The notes under the pieces were generated by a model. That model was not told the DNA's origin. It was given only the letters and a program-made list of their open reading frames with translations, and searched no databases. From Ancrocorticia sp039812645 (GTDB taxonomy: Bacteria; Actinomycetota; Actinomycetes; Actinomycetales; Actinomycetaceae), in assembly GCA_039812645.1 (NCBI GenBank), contig JBDIAV010000016.1, positions 1 to 46,920 on the forward strand: DNA of 46,920 nucleotides. The letters are read 5' to 3'. The translations under genes were made by a program, and so were the position numbers. Shown piece after piece: positions 8,231 through 15,793 of the stretch; within the stretch, counting starts at the first letter, position 1; each line of letters opens with the position of its first letter.

Positions 8231-10050
8231 AATGTATTCCCTTGTGAATGGGCGAGATGCGATGAATGAGTTGCCGGGACGGTGGCGTTGTCGTACCAGT
8301 CCAAGACGGTATCCACGTAGTCAACGGCGTGGCGATAGTAGATGAACAGCCACTCTCCGATGTTGTCTCCCGCTGCCTCCTTGGCGAGAGACCAGATATA
8401 CCAGCACCAACCTGCGAAAACGATATAGGCGTAGAAGTGTCGCTTTTCCTCGAAGGTGGGTTCGCGATCAAAGTAATACCGCAGAGCGTCATCGGTTTGC
8501 TCGGGTGTCAGTTCAGCACAGACGGTAAAGGTACCGAAATCGTTGGCAACATCCGACATGCCGGCATATTCCCAATCGATGAGGCTAAGGTGATCGTCCT
8601 TGTCGATGAGGAAGTTGAGAGGGAAGAAGTCATTATGACTGGGGGCTGTGGGGAATCCATCGGCGTCCGCATACTTCTTGAGTCGGAGCACCTTCTCGCG
8701 AAGTTCGAAGTAGCCGGGGACCTCAATAGGTCCGTATTCGCGTAGCAGCTTCTCGTAGTCCAGGCCGGCTTCAATGAAGTCGAAGGTGCGGGCGAGAGTT
8801 TCGCCGCTGTCATGGAGCTTGCGGTCCATGCGCATAGCTCGTTTGAGTTCGGCCGCGTTGGTCGGATCAAGATTACGCGCGTGGGAGATGAACCGCGAGA
8901 TTTTCCATCCGCGCTGAGGATCACCGACGACGAAGGTGCTGTCCAGTCCGAGATCTCGGGCCAGTTCGAGGGCGGCGAGTTCGGCGCCACGATCAACCAG
9001 GTTTTCAGTACCTACCCCGGGGTGGCGATAAACGTATTCTTCGTCGCCAACGGTGAAGTGGCATGAAAGATTGGTGAGCCCCTGCTTGAGAGGATAGAAG
9101 TCATGGACATCGGACTTCTCGCAGCCGAGCACGGCGACAATATTGTCAAAGACTTCGGAGTCCACATTCTCAATAAAGGAGGGATCGAAGCCCCGCAGTT
9201 CGTCAAGTGAGTCGAACTCGTTGATGACCCCGGCCGGATAGCCTCGCATGACCATGTCGAGATCTTTGATGTGGTCGATGTAGATCGACTCCCACAGCTT
9301 TCCTACTGTTGAAGGGCGCTGGTAAACCCGCTCGAGGATCTCCCGGAACTTGGCAGAAAAAGTTTCATCGAAGAAGACATGGCCCAACATGACCCAGGCG
9401 TTCTCTCCACCCTCCGTCACATCGGTGATGCGTCCACCTGCACCCGTGGTGATGCACCATTCGTCGGTTTTACCTTCGACAAACTGTGCGGAGTAGTACG
9501 CCTGGTAGACGTAGGGCTCGAAAGGATTAACCGAGAAGTAATTGTCCGATGAACAGACATATGTGCGGGCGAGCTTTTCGCGGACCACCCATAGCGTGCC
9601 GTTGTTGTTGCGTGTCGCGTACTCGTCGTTAACAACGATGGTCACGCCAAACTTTTTACGGAGGTAGAAGAAGTACTCCTGCTTGTATCCGACGACGACG
9701 GTGATGTCCGTAATTCCCGCTTCTTGAAGCTGACGGATTTGACGTTCGATAAGGATCTCGCCACGTACTCGCAGGATACCCTTGGGTTTCTCATAGGAAA
9801 TGGGAGCGAAACGCTGGGAGAGGCCTGCCGCCATGATTATGGCATTGTCTACCTTATAAGGCTCGAGCGCAGCAAGCCCGGTCTCCGTCACCGCGCGATC
9901 AACAATGAACCCGGCTTCCTCACACTCCCGTACGGTGGTGTTGATAGTGCCCAGGGAGAGTTCCGTGAGCGCGGCCAGCTTTCGTTGCGAAAGGGGACCT
10001 TCCGAGCGTAGGGCATTTAATGCCGCAAATTCGTTGCGAGAGAGAGCCAT
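8227..10050 (-). CDS. Winged-helix-LicC-LicA fusion protein, copy 2
   Basis: The 607-residue protein has three parts. Residues 1-65 form a MarR/ROK-like winged helix (FAALNALRSEGPLSQRKLAA, then LSLGTINTTVRECEEAGFI). Residues of about 68-300 are a LicC-like cytidylyltransferase (AIIMAAGLSQRFAPISYEKP, PKGILRVRG, SSDNYF). Residues of about 345-590 are a LicA-like choline kinase (PLKQGLTNLSCHF, SHNDFFPLNFL, LIDWEYAGMSDVANDFG). It is collinear with copy 1 and most residues match by eye. The DNA-binding part plus a 17-bp inverted repeat just upstream suggests a bifunctional enzyme that also regulates its operon. ATG at 10050 follows GGAGGAAAA. Confidence 0.9.
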   Translation of the reverse strand: MALSRNEFAALNALRSEGPLSQRKLAALTELSLGTINTTVRECEEAGFIVDRAVTETGLAALEPYKVDNAIIMAAGLSQRFAPISYEKPKGILRVRGEILIERQIRQLQEAGITDITVVVGYKQEYFFYLRKKFGVTIVVNDEYATRNNNGTLWVVREKLARTYVCSSDNYFSVNPFEPYVYQAYYSAQFVEGKTDEWCITTGAGGRITDVTEGGENAWVMLGHVFFDETFSAKFREILERVYQRPSTVGKLWESIYIDHIKDLDMVMRGYPAGVINEFDSLDELRGFDPSFIENVDSEVFDNIVAVLGCEKSDVHDFYPLKQGLTNLSCHFTVGDEEYVYRHPGVGTENLVDRGAELAALELARDLGLDSTFVVGDPQRGWKISRFISHARNLDPTNAAELKRAMRMDRKLHDSGETLARTFDFIEAGLDYEKLLREYGPIEVPGYFELREKVLRLKKYADADGFPTAPSHNDFFPLNFLIDKDDHLSLIDWEYAGMSDVANDFGTFTVCAELTPEQTDDALRYYFDREPTFEEKRHFYAYIVFAGWCWYIWSLAKEAAGDNIGEWLFIYYRHAVDYVDTVLDWYDNATVPATHSSHLAHSQGNTL

Positions 10051-10055
10051 TTTTC

Positions 10056-10111
10056 CTCCACCGAGTGTTCAATAAAATTAAGTGTATCTTGACTTTGAAC
10101 ACTTGGTGGAG
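10056..10111 (-). promoter_or_regulatory. 17-bp inverted repeat, likely operator of the lic genes
   Basis: The arms ctccaccgagtgttcaa (10056-10072) and ttgaacacttggtggag (10095-10111) match as an inverted repeat at 16 of 17 positions across a 22-bp AT-rich spacer. The arm nearer the gene contains the ribosome binding site of the winged-helix LicC-LicA gene. The spacer and arms contain possible leftward promoter elements (TTCAAA, 17 bp, TTTATT; also TACACT). A dimeric regulator could bind both arms, or the transcript could fold and mask the ribosome binding site. Confidence 0.7.
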
Positions 10112-10146
10112 TGAGGGCCACAATGTGGTGAAGACCCCGTAAACGG

Positions 10147-11778
10147 CTAGCTGGAGGTGGACGGCGGGGTGGAGGGAGATGACGTGGTGGGGTGCGGCTC
10201 GGACGCGTCGGGCTGCGCCGTCGTCGGTACGTCAAAGTCGAAGAAATCAGGTGAGGTGGTGACGGGAGTGGGCGGTTCAGCAATCTGCTCTTGGGCCGCA
10301 GCCGAACGAATCGTGACGAACAAAATGAATATGACACCGACAAGCATGGCAAGGGAGCCAAGAGCCCACACGGTCGTCGGAGATATCGCCCAAGGCCACC
10401 ACTTGGGTGAACCAAAACCGATGATGGTGTTATCAGCGAGGCCAAGAGAGTAGCGGCGAATAATCTGACGCAGCGCCATGGAGTTAGCCCAGGTGACGAT
10501 GCCAACAAGGAGAATGAGTCGGCTGGGGGAACGGAAGAATATCTTCCGGTCTCGTCGTGTTAGCCAAATGAGGAGGGCAACAGCGACGAGAGGCAACATG
10601 TATCGCCCCTGATAGTAGAACACCGGCTGAACCTGCCGAAGGGTGAGGCTGACAGCAGGAATTCCTAAAAGCGCCCCCAGCATGATGGTGATTGCGAAAA
10701 TCTTACGAACGTGGAGCTTGTGGGCCGCTACGAAAACCACTCCTCCAGCCACGAAGACCATAGCAAGGGTGGACCATCCGAGGAGGGGAACGTCAAACCA
10801 ACCCGGGCCCCAGGTAAGTCCCCACCACGAGGCGATATGCTCCGGAAGGCTCTGGACATTGAGGACAAAGATCCGCCACGTTGACAGGTTCGGATAGGTA
10901 GGCCAGCCGCCGTCTGCGGTTAAGCTCGCTGTTTGCCCCGTCGAGGAGAGGACAAACAGGCCGAGTCCCGACATAAGGAGGGAAAGTAGGAGAGTAGGGA
11001 GACGATCGCGAGTGATTTTGATGAAGAACCACATCGCCAGGGTAATAACGAACAGGTAGAACGCGGAGTCTGTTCGACTTGTCATTGACAAGACTGCACC
11101 CAGCGCCATAGTGCCAAGCAATGCCCAGCGGCGCCGTCCGGTAGTCTCCGTCGACGCAATGAGAGATGCCCCGTAGATGAGGCAACCGGACAATGCCCAT
11201 GACGTGGGATTATTTGATGCCACGAAATAGACGCCCATGGGAACCCATGCGGTAAACGTTGCAATGAGGAGAGCGTGGCGAATATGGGGTGCAGCCAGTG
11301 CACCCACAAGGAAAAGTCCGCCTAAGCCAATAATTATGTTGAGGAGGCGCATCATCACGACGGAGTGATGGACGTCCTCGCCCACGAGCAGATGGTGGAG
11401 TTGATAGTAGCCCCAGGGATAGCCGCCGTCGTCAAAACGATTGGTGGGAACAAGCTCGTTATCTGAGGCGTCAAGAGCACACGAAGCGTCTTTCTCCGGT
11501 TTGAAGGCGACGCACTTCTTCGAATCCGTAATAGCTTCCGGAACCTCCACCGAGGAGATGACACCGTTTTTGATGTCATATGTGCAACCGGACTCGTCAA
11601 TCGGACGGGGGCACCAAATGCTACCGAGGTGGTAATCGTCGTCGGGAGAAGCCGAAACCGGTGAAGAAATTGCCCACGCGGCGAAGCCAAAAAGAACCCC
11701 CATCATGCCGACGATTGCGAGAATCGTGGAGAGAATTCTGGCGCGTTTAGCCGTTGGCTGCTGTGTTGGGGCATTCAT
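10147..11778 (-). CDS. DUF2142 family integral membrane protein
   Basis: The 543-residue protein has an N-terminal helix (about 15-38), an extracytoplasmic stretch starting SPDDDYHLGSIWCPRP with several cysteines, then about ten further helices and a proline/threonine/serine-rich tail from about residue 505. DUF2142 proteins look like GT-C glycosyltransferases, with an acidic first loop (DDDYH here), and occur in surface-polysaccharide loci. Its ATG overlaps the stop of the upstream reading frame as ATGA. It may add a sugar to the phosphocholine-bearing polymer from a lipid donor on the outer face; this is inference. Confidence 0.75.
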   Translation of the reverse strand: MNAPTQQPTAKRARILSTILAIVGMMGVLFGFAAWAISSPVSASPDDDYHLGSIWCPRPIDESGCTYDIKNGVISSVEVPEAITDSKKCVAFKPEKDASCALDASDNELVPTNRFDDGGYPWGYYQLHHLLVGEDVHHSVVMMRLLNIIIGLGGLFLVGALAAPHIRHALLIATFTAWVPMGVYFVASNNPTSWALSGCLIYGASLIASTETTGRRRWALLGTMALGAVLSMTSRTDSAFYLFVITLAMWFFIKITRDRLPTLLLSLLMSGLGLFVLSSTGQTASLTADGGWPTYPNLSTWRIFVLNVQSLPEHIASWWGLTWGPGWFDVPLLGWSTLAMVFVAGGVVFVAAHKLHVRKIFAITIMLGALLGIPAVSLTLRQVQPVFYYQGRYMLPLVAVALLIWLTRRDRKIFFRSPSRLILLVGIVTWANSMALRQIIRRYSLGLADNTIIGFGSPKWWPWAISPTTVWALGSLAMLVGVIFILFVTIRSAAAQEQIAEPPTPVTTSPDFFDFDVPTTAQPDASEPHPTTSSPSTPPSTSS

Positions 11779-12230
11779 GGGTTACATGCTACTGGAATGG
11801 CCCCAGAGAACTGTGTATTGCGCTGGTCATTTCCGGAAGATTCGCCAGGATCCTCGTTTGGGTAATGAAATCTGCGGAGTAGGACGACGATAAGTGCGAT
11901 GAAGGCGACGGTTCCGATGGCCCATACGGCCATCGGGCCAGGAACGATAGCATCCCACCACCACGTGGAATCGCTGCCAAGATTAACGGCCTGCGAATGG
12001 GCGCCGCGAGTATAACGACGTAGTCCGTGGGTTTCGAAATACCCCACGAGCGCCAAGGGAACTATGGCACCGGCGATGAGTGCCCAAGCACTTGGATTAA
12101 TAGACGAGAGAAGGAAGATTCCCACGGGAATCATGGTGACTACGCTCGCCGCGATGGGTGTCGAGCGGCGATGTGCGGGCAGAAGAGCGCACAGCGCACT
12201 CATCACGGCTTTGTAACGATCCGCGAGCAT
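11775..12230 (-). pseudogene. Internally deleted relative of the DUF2142 protein
   Basis: The 151-residue product aligns in two blocks with the 543-residue protein encoded downstream. MIPVGIFLLSSINPSAWAL matches VPMGVYFVASNNPTSWAL in the middle of the full protein. LRRYTRGAHSQAVNL followed by TWWWDAIVPGPMAVWAIG matches its C-terminal RRYSLGL, WWPWAISPTTVWALG region. About 120 N-terminal and roughly 250 central residues are missing, yet the frame is intact and ends in a 4-bp overlap with the next gene. ATG at 12230 has GGTGAG upstream. It could be a decayed paralogue kept for translational coupling, or a small protein in its own right. Confidence 0.6.
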
Positions 12231-12707
12231 TTTTTCTCACCGTTTCGTTCAAAATTTTAAGCGGTGGATCGTTCAATCGCTTATCTAGATGCGACGTATT
12301 TTTGTGCTGTGACGAATGTTTTATCTCGAGGATGTAACGGTGTGTTTCGAGTGTGGGCACTGTGTGAAACGGAGTGATGTGCCGAAATGTTACCTAAGGC
12401 TGACGTGCCCGGATCACCAGGTGAGACATGTGAAAAAATTGTGACTCCAGACACTGCTTTGAGGTGCGGGGTTGGAGTGCTTGAAAGGTGTGATGTGGGC
12501 CATTAGAGCATGTGGGGAATGGTGAGTTTTCTTTTCGGGTTCTTTATTTCCAGCGCCCTGAGCAGGGGGTTTGCTTGAGGGTTGAGGCTCGATGTCTGAC
12601 CTCATTGTCGCCATAGCCCGGCGTTCTCCACGGTGGCGCGGTGGGGATTTCATTGATCGCGTGAGGTCTGGGACCTGTGTACCGTGGCGGGCCTCGTGTG
12701 GGGTCGT

Positions 12708-12724
12708 GTAACGTTTTGGTAACG
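12708..12724 (+). promoter_or_regulatory. Putative MtrA-type direct repeat, site 1
   Basis: GTAACG occurs at 12708-12713 and again at 12719-12724, one helical turn (11 bp) apart with a TTTTG spacer. Actinobacterial MtrA is known to bind GTAAC-type direct repeats in front of cell-wall hydrolase genes. The site is about 50 bp upstream of the -35 element of an NlpC/P60 gene, a position suited to activation. mtrA lies in this window at 23075. Confidence 0.55.
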
Positions 12725-12775
12725 CCGAATGGTCCGGCTGTCCCAAAACGTGACACGTGTCTCGCGGAGTCGAAT

Positions 12776-12804
12776 TTGACTTAGGTCGCATTTTCAAATG
12801 TAAC
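12776..12804 (+). promoter_or_regulatory. Promoter of the choline-binding NlpC/P60 gene
   Basis: TTGACT (12776-12781) and TGTAAC (12799-12804) are 17 bp apart. The gene starts about 70 bp downstream. The same TTGACT-17-TGTAA pattern appears before the whiB gene at 16810. Confidence 0.6.
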
Positions 12805-12816
12805 AGGTTGATAACG
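12800..12816 (+). promoter_or_regulatory. Putative MtrA-type direct repeat, site 2
   Basis: GTAACA (12800-12805) and ATAACG (12811-12816) form an imperfect copy of the upstream GTAACG repeat with the same 11-bp period. The first half overlaps the proposed -10 hexamer, so binding here would more likely repress, or the -10 may differ. Confidence 0.4.
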
Positions 12817-12874
12817 TGATAGGGTCCCGGACAGAAGTTCATCGAACCGCTCGATGACGACGAAGGGAAACGGT

Positions 12875-14038
12875 ATGAGGTTGAAGAAGGACATCAGAGG
12901 CCGCGCACTGTGTGCACTGTTCGGTGCGGCCGTCATGGTCCTGCCGCACGGCGCTGCTGGTGCAGTCGAGAATGAGTCCCCTGACGCCACAGTTGTGGAG
13001 GTGGCTACCTCTGAGTCCGAGGCGCGCGAATCGCTGAGCGAGCCAACATCGGAAGCCACTACTGCCACGAAGACGCTCTCGGAAGAATCTGAAGCGGCGA
13101 CCACCGAAAAGGTGAGCGACGCGACTGTCTCCTCTGAGAAGGCTGTCGGCCCGGAGACGGCTGCTGCAGAGACCAGCTCTGTCGCCCCCCAGTCGGCGAA
13201 GGTAATTACGACGGGCTGGGTGACCGAAAACGGTCGGCAGTACTTCGTGCAGGCCGATGGTACGAAGAAGACCGGTTGGTTGCAGGAAGGCAGCACCTGG
13301 TACTACTTGAATTCCAGTGGTGCCATGCAGACTGGCTGGGCCAAGGTCGGCGGCGCCTGGTACTACCTCAACTCCAGCGGCGCGATGAAGACCGGTTGGT
13401 TGCAAGAAGGTAGCACCTGGTACTACTTGAATTCCAGTGGTGCCATGCAGACTGGCTGGGCCAAGGTCGGCGGCGCCTGGTACTACCTCAACTCCAGCGG
13501 CGCGATGAAGACCGGTTGGGCCAAGGTGAGTGGTGTCTGGTACTACCTCAACTCCAGCGGCGCGATGAAGACCGGTTGGTTGCAGGAAGGTAGCAATTGG
13601 TACTACCTCAAGTCGAGTGGTGCGATGGCAACGGGACAGCTGACCATCAATGGCAAGTCCGAATCCTTCGATTCCAATGGCGTCTGGCGCAACGCCTCCA
13701 AGGGCGAGGCCGTCCTTCAGACTGCTAAGTCATACCAGGGTGCGCCTTATCGTTGGGGCGGCACCACGCCCTCCGGTTGGGATTGCATCGGCTTCGTGCG
13801 CTACGTTTACGCTCAGCATGGCGTGTCCATCGGTGGCTACACCACCTCGGTTCTCTCCGTGGGCCGTCAGGTCAGCTACTCGCAGGCTCAAGCTGGTGAC
13901 ATTCTGTACTGGCCCGGCCACGTCGCCATCTACGCGGGCAATGGTCAGAATGTCGGCGCTTGGAACGAGAGCATGGGCACCACCACGGGCCCGAACTCCT
14001 GGCTCGGCACGCCCACCGTCATCCGCGTATTCGGCTGA
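12875..14038 (+). CDS. Secreted choline-binding NlpC/P60 peptidoglycan hydrolase
   Basis: I choose ATG 12875 (387 residues), which has GAAGGG seven bases upstream, over ATG 12854. Residues 1-30 are a signal peptide (RALCALFGAAVMVLPHGAAGA). Residues 31-112 are a Glu/Ser/Thr-rich linker. Residues 114-273 hold eight 20-residue cell-wall-binding repeats of the form GWxxxxxxWYYLNSSGAMxT, the type that binds choline on wall polymers. Residues 277-387 are an NlpC/P60 domain with Cys304 (WDCIGF) and His349 (PGHVAIY) as catalytic residues. It should cut peptide stems of peptidoglycan while docked on phosphocholine. MtrA-like sites precede it and a strong terminator follows. Confidence 0.92.
   Translation: MRLKKDIRGRALCALFGAAVMVLPHGAAGAVENESPDATVVEVATSESEARESLSEPTSEATTATKTLSEESEAATTEKVSDATVSSEKAVGPETAAAETSSVAPQSAKVITTGWVTENGRQYFVQADGTKKTGWLQEGSTWYYLNSSGAMQTGWAKVGGAWYYLNSSGAMKTGWLQEGSTWYYLNSSGAMQTGWAKVGGAWYYLNSSGAMKTGWAKVSGVWYYLNSSGAMKTGWLQEGSNWYYLKSSGAMATGQLTINGKSESFDSNGVWRNASKGEAVLQTAKSYQGAPYRWGGTTPSGWDCIGFVRYVYAQHGVSIGGYTTSVLSVGRQVSYSQAQAGDILYWPGHVAIYAGNGQNVGAWNESMGTTTGPNSWLGTPTVIRVFG
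13214..13693 (+). repeat. Eight 60-bp repeats coding for wall-binding modules
   Basis: The array encodes eight 20-residue modules. The 120-bp pairs at 13274-13393 and 13394-13513 differ at only two bases, both silent, which shows recent duplication. The first and last modules are more diverged. Confidence 0.9.
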
Positions 14039-14090
14039 TATAAGAACGACGGCGGCGCACGGACCAACTGTCACGCGTCCGCCACACGAA

Positions 14091-14134
14091 AACCGGGGCC
14101 TCCTATCAATGATGAGGGAGGCCCCGGTTTTTTA
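14091..14134. terminator. Strong intrinsic terminator between convergent genes
   Basis: A perfect 13-bp stem (aaccggggcctcc at 14091-14103, ggaggccccggtt at 14117-14129) is followed by a T run. On the other strand the stem also ends near T-rich sequence, so it may serve both the NlpC/P60 gene and rmlA. Confidence 0.93.
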
Positions 14135-14177
14135 TATTTATCGCTTTGTATTGCGGCGATCAGCCTATTTGCCGTGA

Positions 14178-15053
14178 TCAGTCCACGTCGTCCCGAGAGA
14201 GCAGGTTGAGCAGGTACTGGCCGTAGCCGGACTTGACGAGTGGCTCGGCACGCTCGCGCAGTTCGTCGTCGGTGAGGAAGCCTCGACGCCACGCAACTTC
14301 TTCGGGCGCGCCCACCTTGAGACCCTGACGTGCCTCGACGGTGCGGACGAAGGAGGTGGCGTCGGCAAGGGAATCGAATGTGCCGGTGTCGAGCCAGGCG
14401 CTGCCTCGAGGCAGAACCTCGACCTGTAGTTTTCCGGCTTCCAGGTACACCTTATTGACGTCGGTGATTTCGTACTCACCGCGTGCCGAGGGCTTGAGGT
14501 CTCGCGCGATCTGCACGACGTCGTTGTCGTAGAAGTAGAGGCCAGGAACCGCGTAGTTTGACTTCGGCTTGGCGGGCTTCTCCTCGATGGAGATGGCCGT
14601 GAAGTTCTCATCGAACTCGACCACGCCGTAAGAGCGAGGATCGGAGACGTGGTAAGCAAAGACGGCGCCACCATTCGGGTCGATGTGGCGGCGCAGACGC
14701 GCGCCCATGCCGTGCCCGTAGAAGATGTTATCGCCAAGGACGAGTCCGGCAGGCTGATCGCCGATGAACTTGGCACCAATGACGAATGCCTGGGCGAGGC
14801 CGTTGGGAACTTTTTGGACGGCGAACTGGAGGTTGATGCCGAACTGTGAACCGTCGCCGAGAAGGCGATGGAATGCGGGGGCATCTTCCGGAGTTGTGAT
14901 GACAAGGATGTCCCGAATGCCCGCCAGCATGAGCGTTGACATTGGGTAGTAAATCATTGGCTTGTCATAGACGGGAACGAGCTGCTTGGAGGTTCCCAGG
15001 GTGATCGGATTGAGTCGAGTGCCGGATCCGCCGGCAAGAATGATTCCACGCAT
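14178..15053 (-). CDS. rfbA: Glucose-1-phosphate thymidylyltransferase (RmlA/RfbA)
   Basis: The 291-residue protein has the canonical RmlA motifs: MRGIILAGGSGTRLNPITLG at the N-terminus, SKQLVPVYDKPMIYYPMSTL near residue 25, LGDNIFYGHG with the metal-binding Asp near residue 110, and FYDNDVVQIARDLKPSARGE. It joins dTTP and glucose-1-phosphate to give dTDP-glucose, the first step to dTDP-L-rhamnose. GGGAG lies nine bases before ATG 15053. rmlC is 13 kb away at the left edge, so the window contains the first and third steps only. Confidence 0.95.
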   Translation of the reverse strand: MRGIILAGGSGTRLNPITLGTSKQLVPVYDKPMIYYPMSTLMLAGIRDILVITTPEDAPAFHRLLGDGSQFGINLQFAVQKVPNGLAQAFVIGAKFIGDQPAGLVLGDNIFYGHGMGARLRRHIDPNGGAVFAYHVSDPRSYGVVEFDENFTAISIEEKPAKPKSNYAVPGLYFYDNDVVQIARDLKPSARGEYEITDVNKVYLEAGKLQVEVLPRGSAWLDTGTFDSLADATSFVRTVEARQGLKVGAPEEVAWRRGFLTDDELRERAEPLVKSGYGQYLLNLLSRDDVD

Positions 15054-15067
15054 GTGTATAGTCTCCC

Positions 15068-15793
15068 TTAATTGCTGACAAATTGCGTCATTCGTGCGCC
15101 TTCAGTTTGCACAATTTTTTCCGGATCTCCACTTTCGACGACGACGAGGCTGCCACGGCTGAGTTGCCGGGTCGCCACGGCAAGGACGACAGCGGGATCC
15201 AACGCGTTATCTGTCGAGGTGATGAGGATGCGAGCATCGTCGTCGTGACAGTCGAGCGTTCCAAGGTTATGCCAGGTTACGAAGTTGGACGAGGGGAACC
15301 GGGAGTCATCCATGAGGCTGTCCGGCTGCCCCATAACTTCAGCGCTGGCATCGAAGATACCGGAGGCGAGTGGCGCCCCCATCCAACGCAGGGCGAGCGG
15401 CCCCAGATCGAGAGCAGCGATAGATTCCACAGACGATGTGTCCGGATTGTGGAGTTCCGGAGAGGACGTGATGATTGCCTGCGTGGGTCCGTTATCGGCC
15501 ATGGCGGTCGTGATATCCGATGTCCTGCGTTCCGCCGCCACACTTACCTCTAGGCCAGCGAGCATAGCTCCCAGTCCCCACAGCACCTGTTTCCAATGGG
15601 CCGGAAGATCAAGCTCGATACTGGCTCCGGGATCGAGCCACAGCTCGTCCGCGAGGTAGCCCGCGATCTTGGCGAGATGGTTGGCTGTCACCTTGCCAGA
15701 TAATTCCATGCGGCCCTGCTCGCTATACCAGGTGAGAGCGGGCTGCGCCCCACGTGTAACGAGCGAACGGTAGAGGCTTAGTGCGTCAGCCAT
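15068..15793 (-). CDS. TIGR03089 family protein
   Basis: From ATG 15793 the product has 241 residues and overlaps the upstream gene by 8 bp. It resembles a truncated AMP-binding (acyl-CoA-synthetase-like) N-terminal half: LYRSLVTRGAQPALTWYSEQ, LSGKVTANHLAKIAGYLADE and HWKQVLWGLGAMLAGLEVSV. No ATP-binding P-loop or C-terminal half is present, so catalysis is unlikely. In mycobacteria the family member lies near rmlD, wbbL, manB and whiB2, and here it lies between rmlA and whiB. The role is unknown, probably linked to envelope-glycan genes. Confidence 0.8.
   Translation of the reverse strand: MADALSLYRSLVTRGAQPALTWYSEQGRMELSGKVTANHLAKIAGYLADELWLDPGASIELDLPAHWKQVLWGLGAMLAGLEVSVAAERRTSDITTAMADNGPTQAIITSSPELHNPDTSSVESIAALDLGPLALRWMGAPLASGIFDASAEVMGQPDSLMDDSRFPSSNFVTWHNLGTLDCHDDDARILITSTDNALDPAVVLAVATRQLSRGSLVVVESGDPEKIVQTEGARMTQFVSN

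Larger units (their letters stand above)
12231..12874. other. Long intergenic regulatory region
   Basis: No convincing gene is seen in these 644 bp; the minus-strand frame at 12414-12842 has no recognisable features. The right part holds a rightward promoter, two 11-bp-period direct repeats and the perfect palindrome gacacgtgtc at 12752-12761. The left part must contain the leftward promoter of the DUF2142-like genes, but I cannot define it. Confidence 0.6.

Noticed and set aside
12414..12842. 142-residue leftward frame upstream of the hydrolase gene
   Set aside because: Low-complexity, no family features, and it covers the promoter and MtrA-like sites of the hydrolase.
12780..12874. Cyclic-di-AMP riboswitch before the NlpC/P60 gene
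   Set aside because: The transcribed leader predicted from the promoter is only about 60 bases, too short, and the conserved riboswitch segments are not visible.
13214..13693. CRISPR-like periodicity
   Set aside because: The 60-bp period encodes 20-residue wall-binding modules in frame within a secreted protein.
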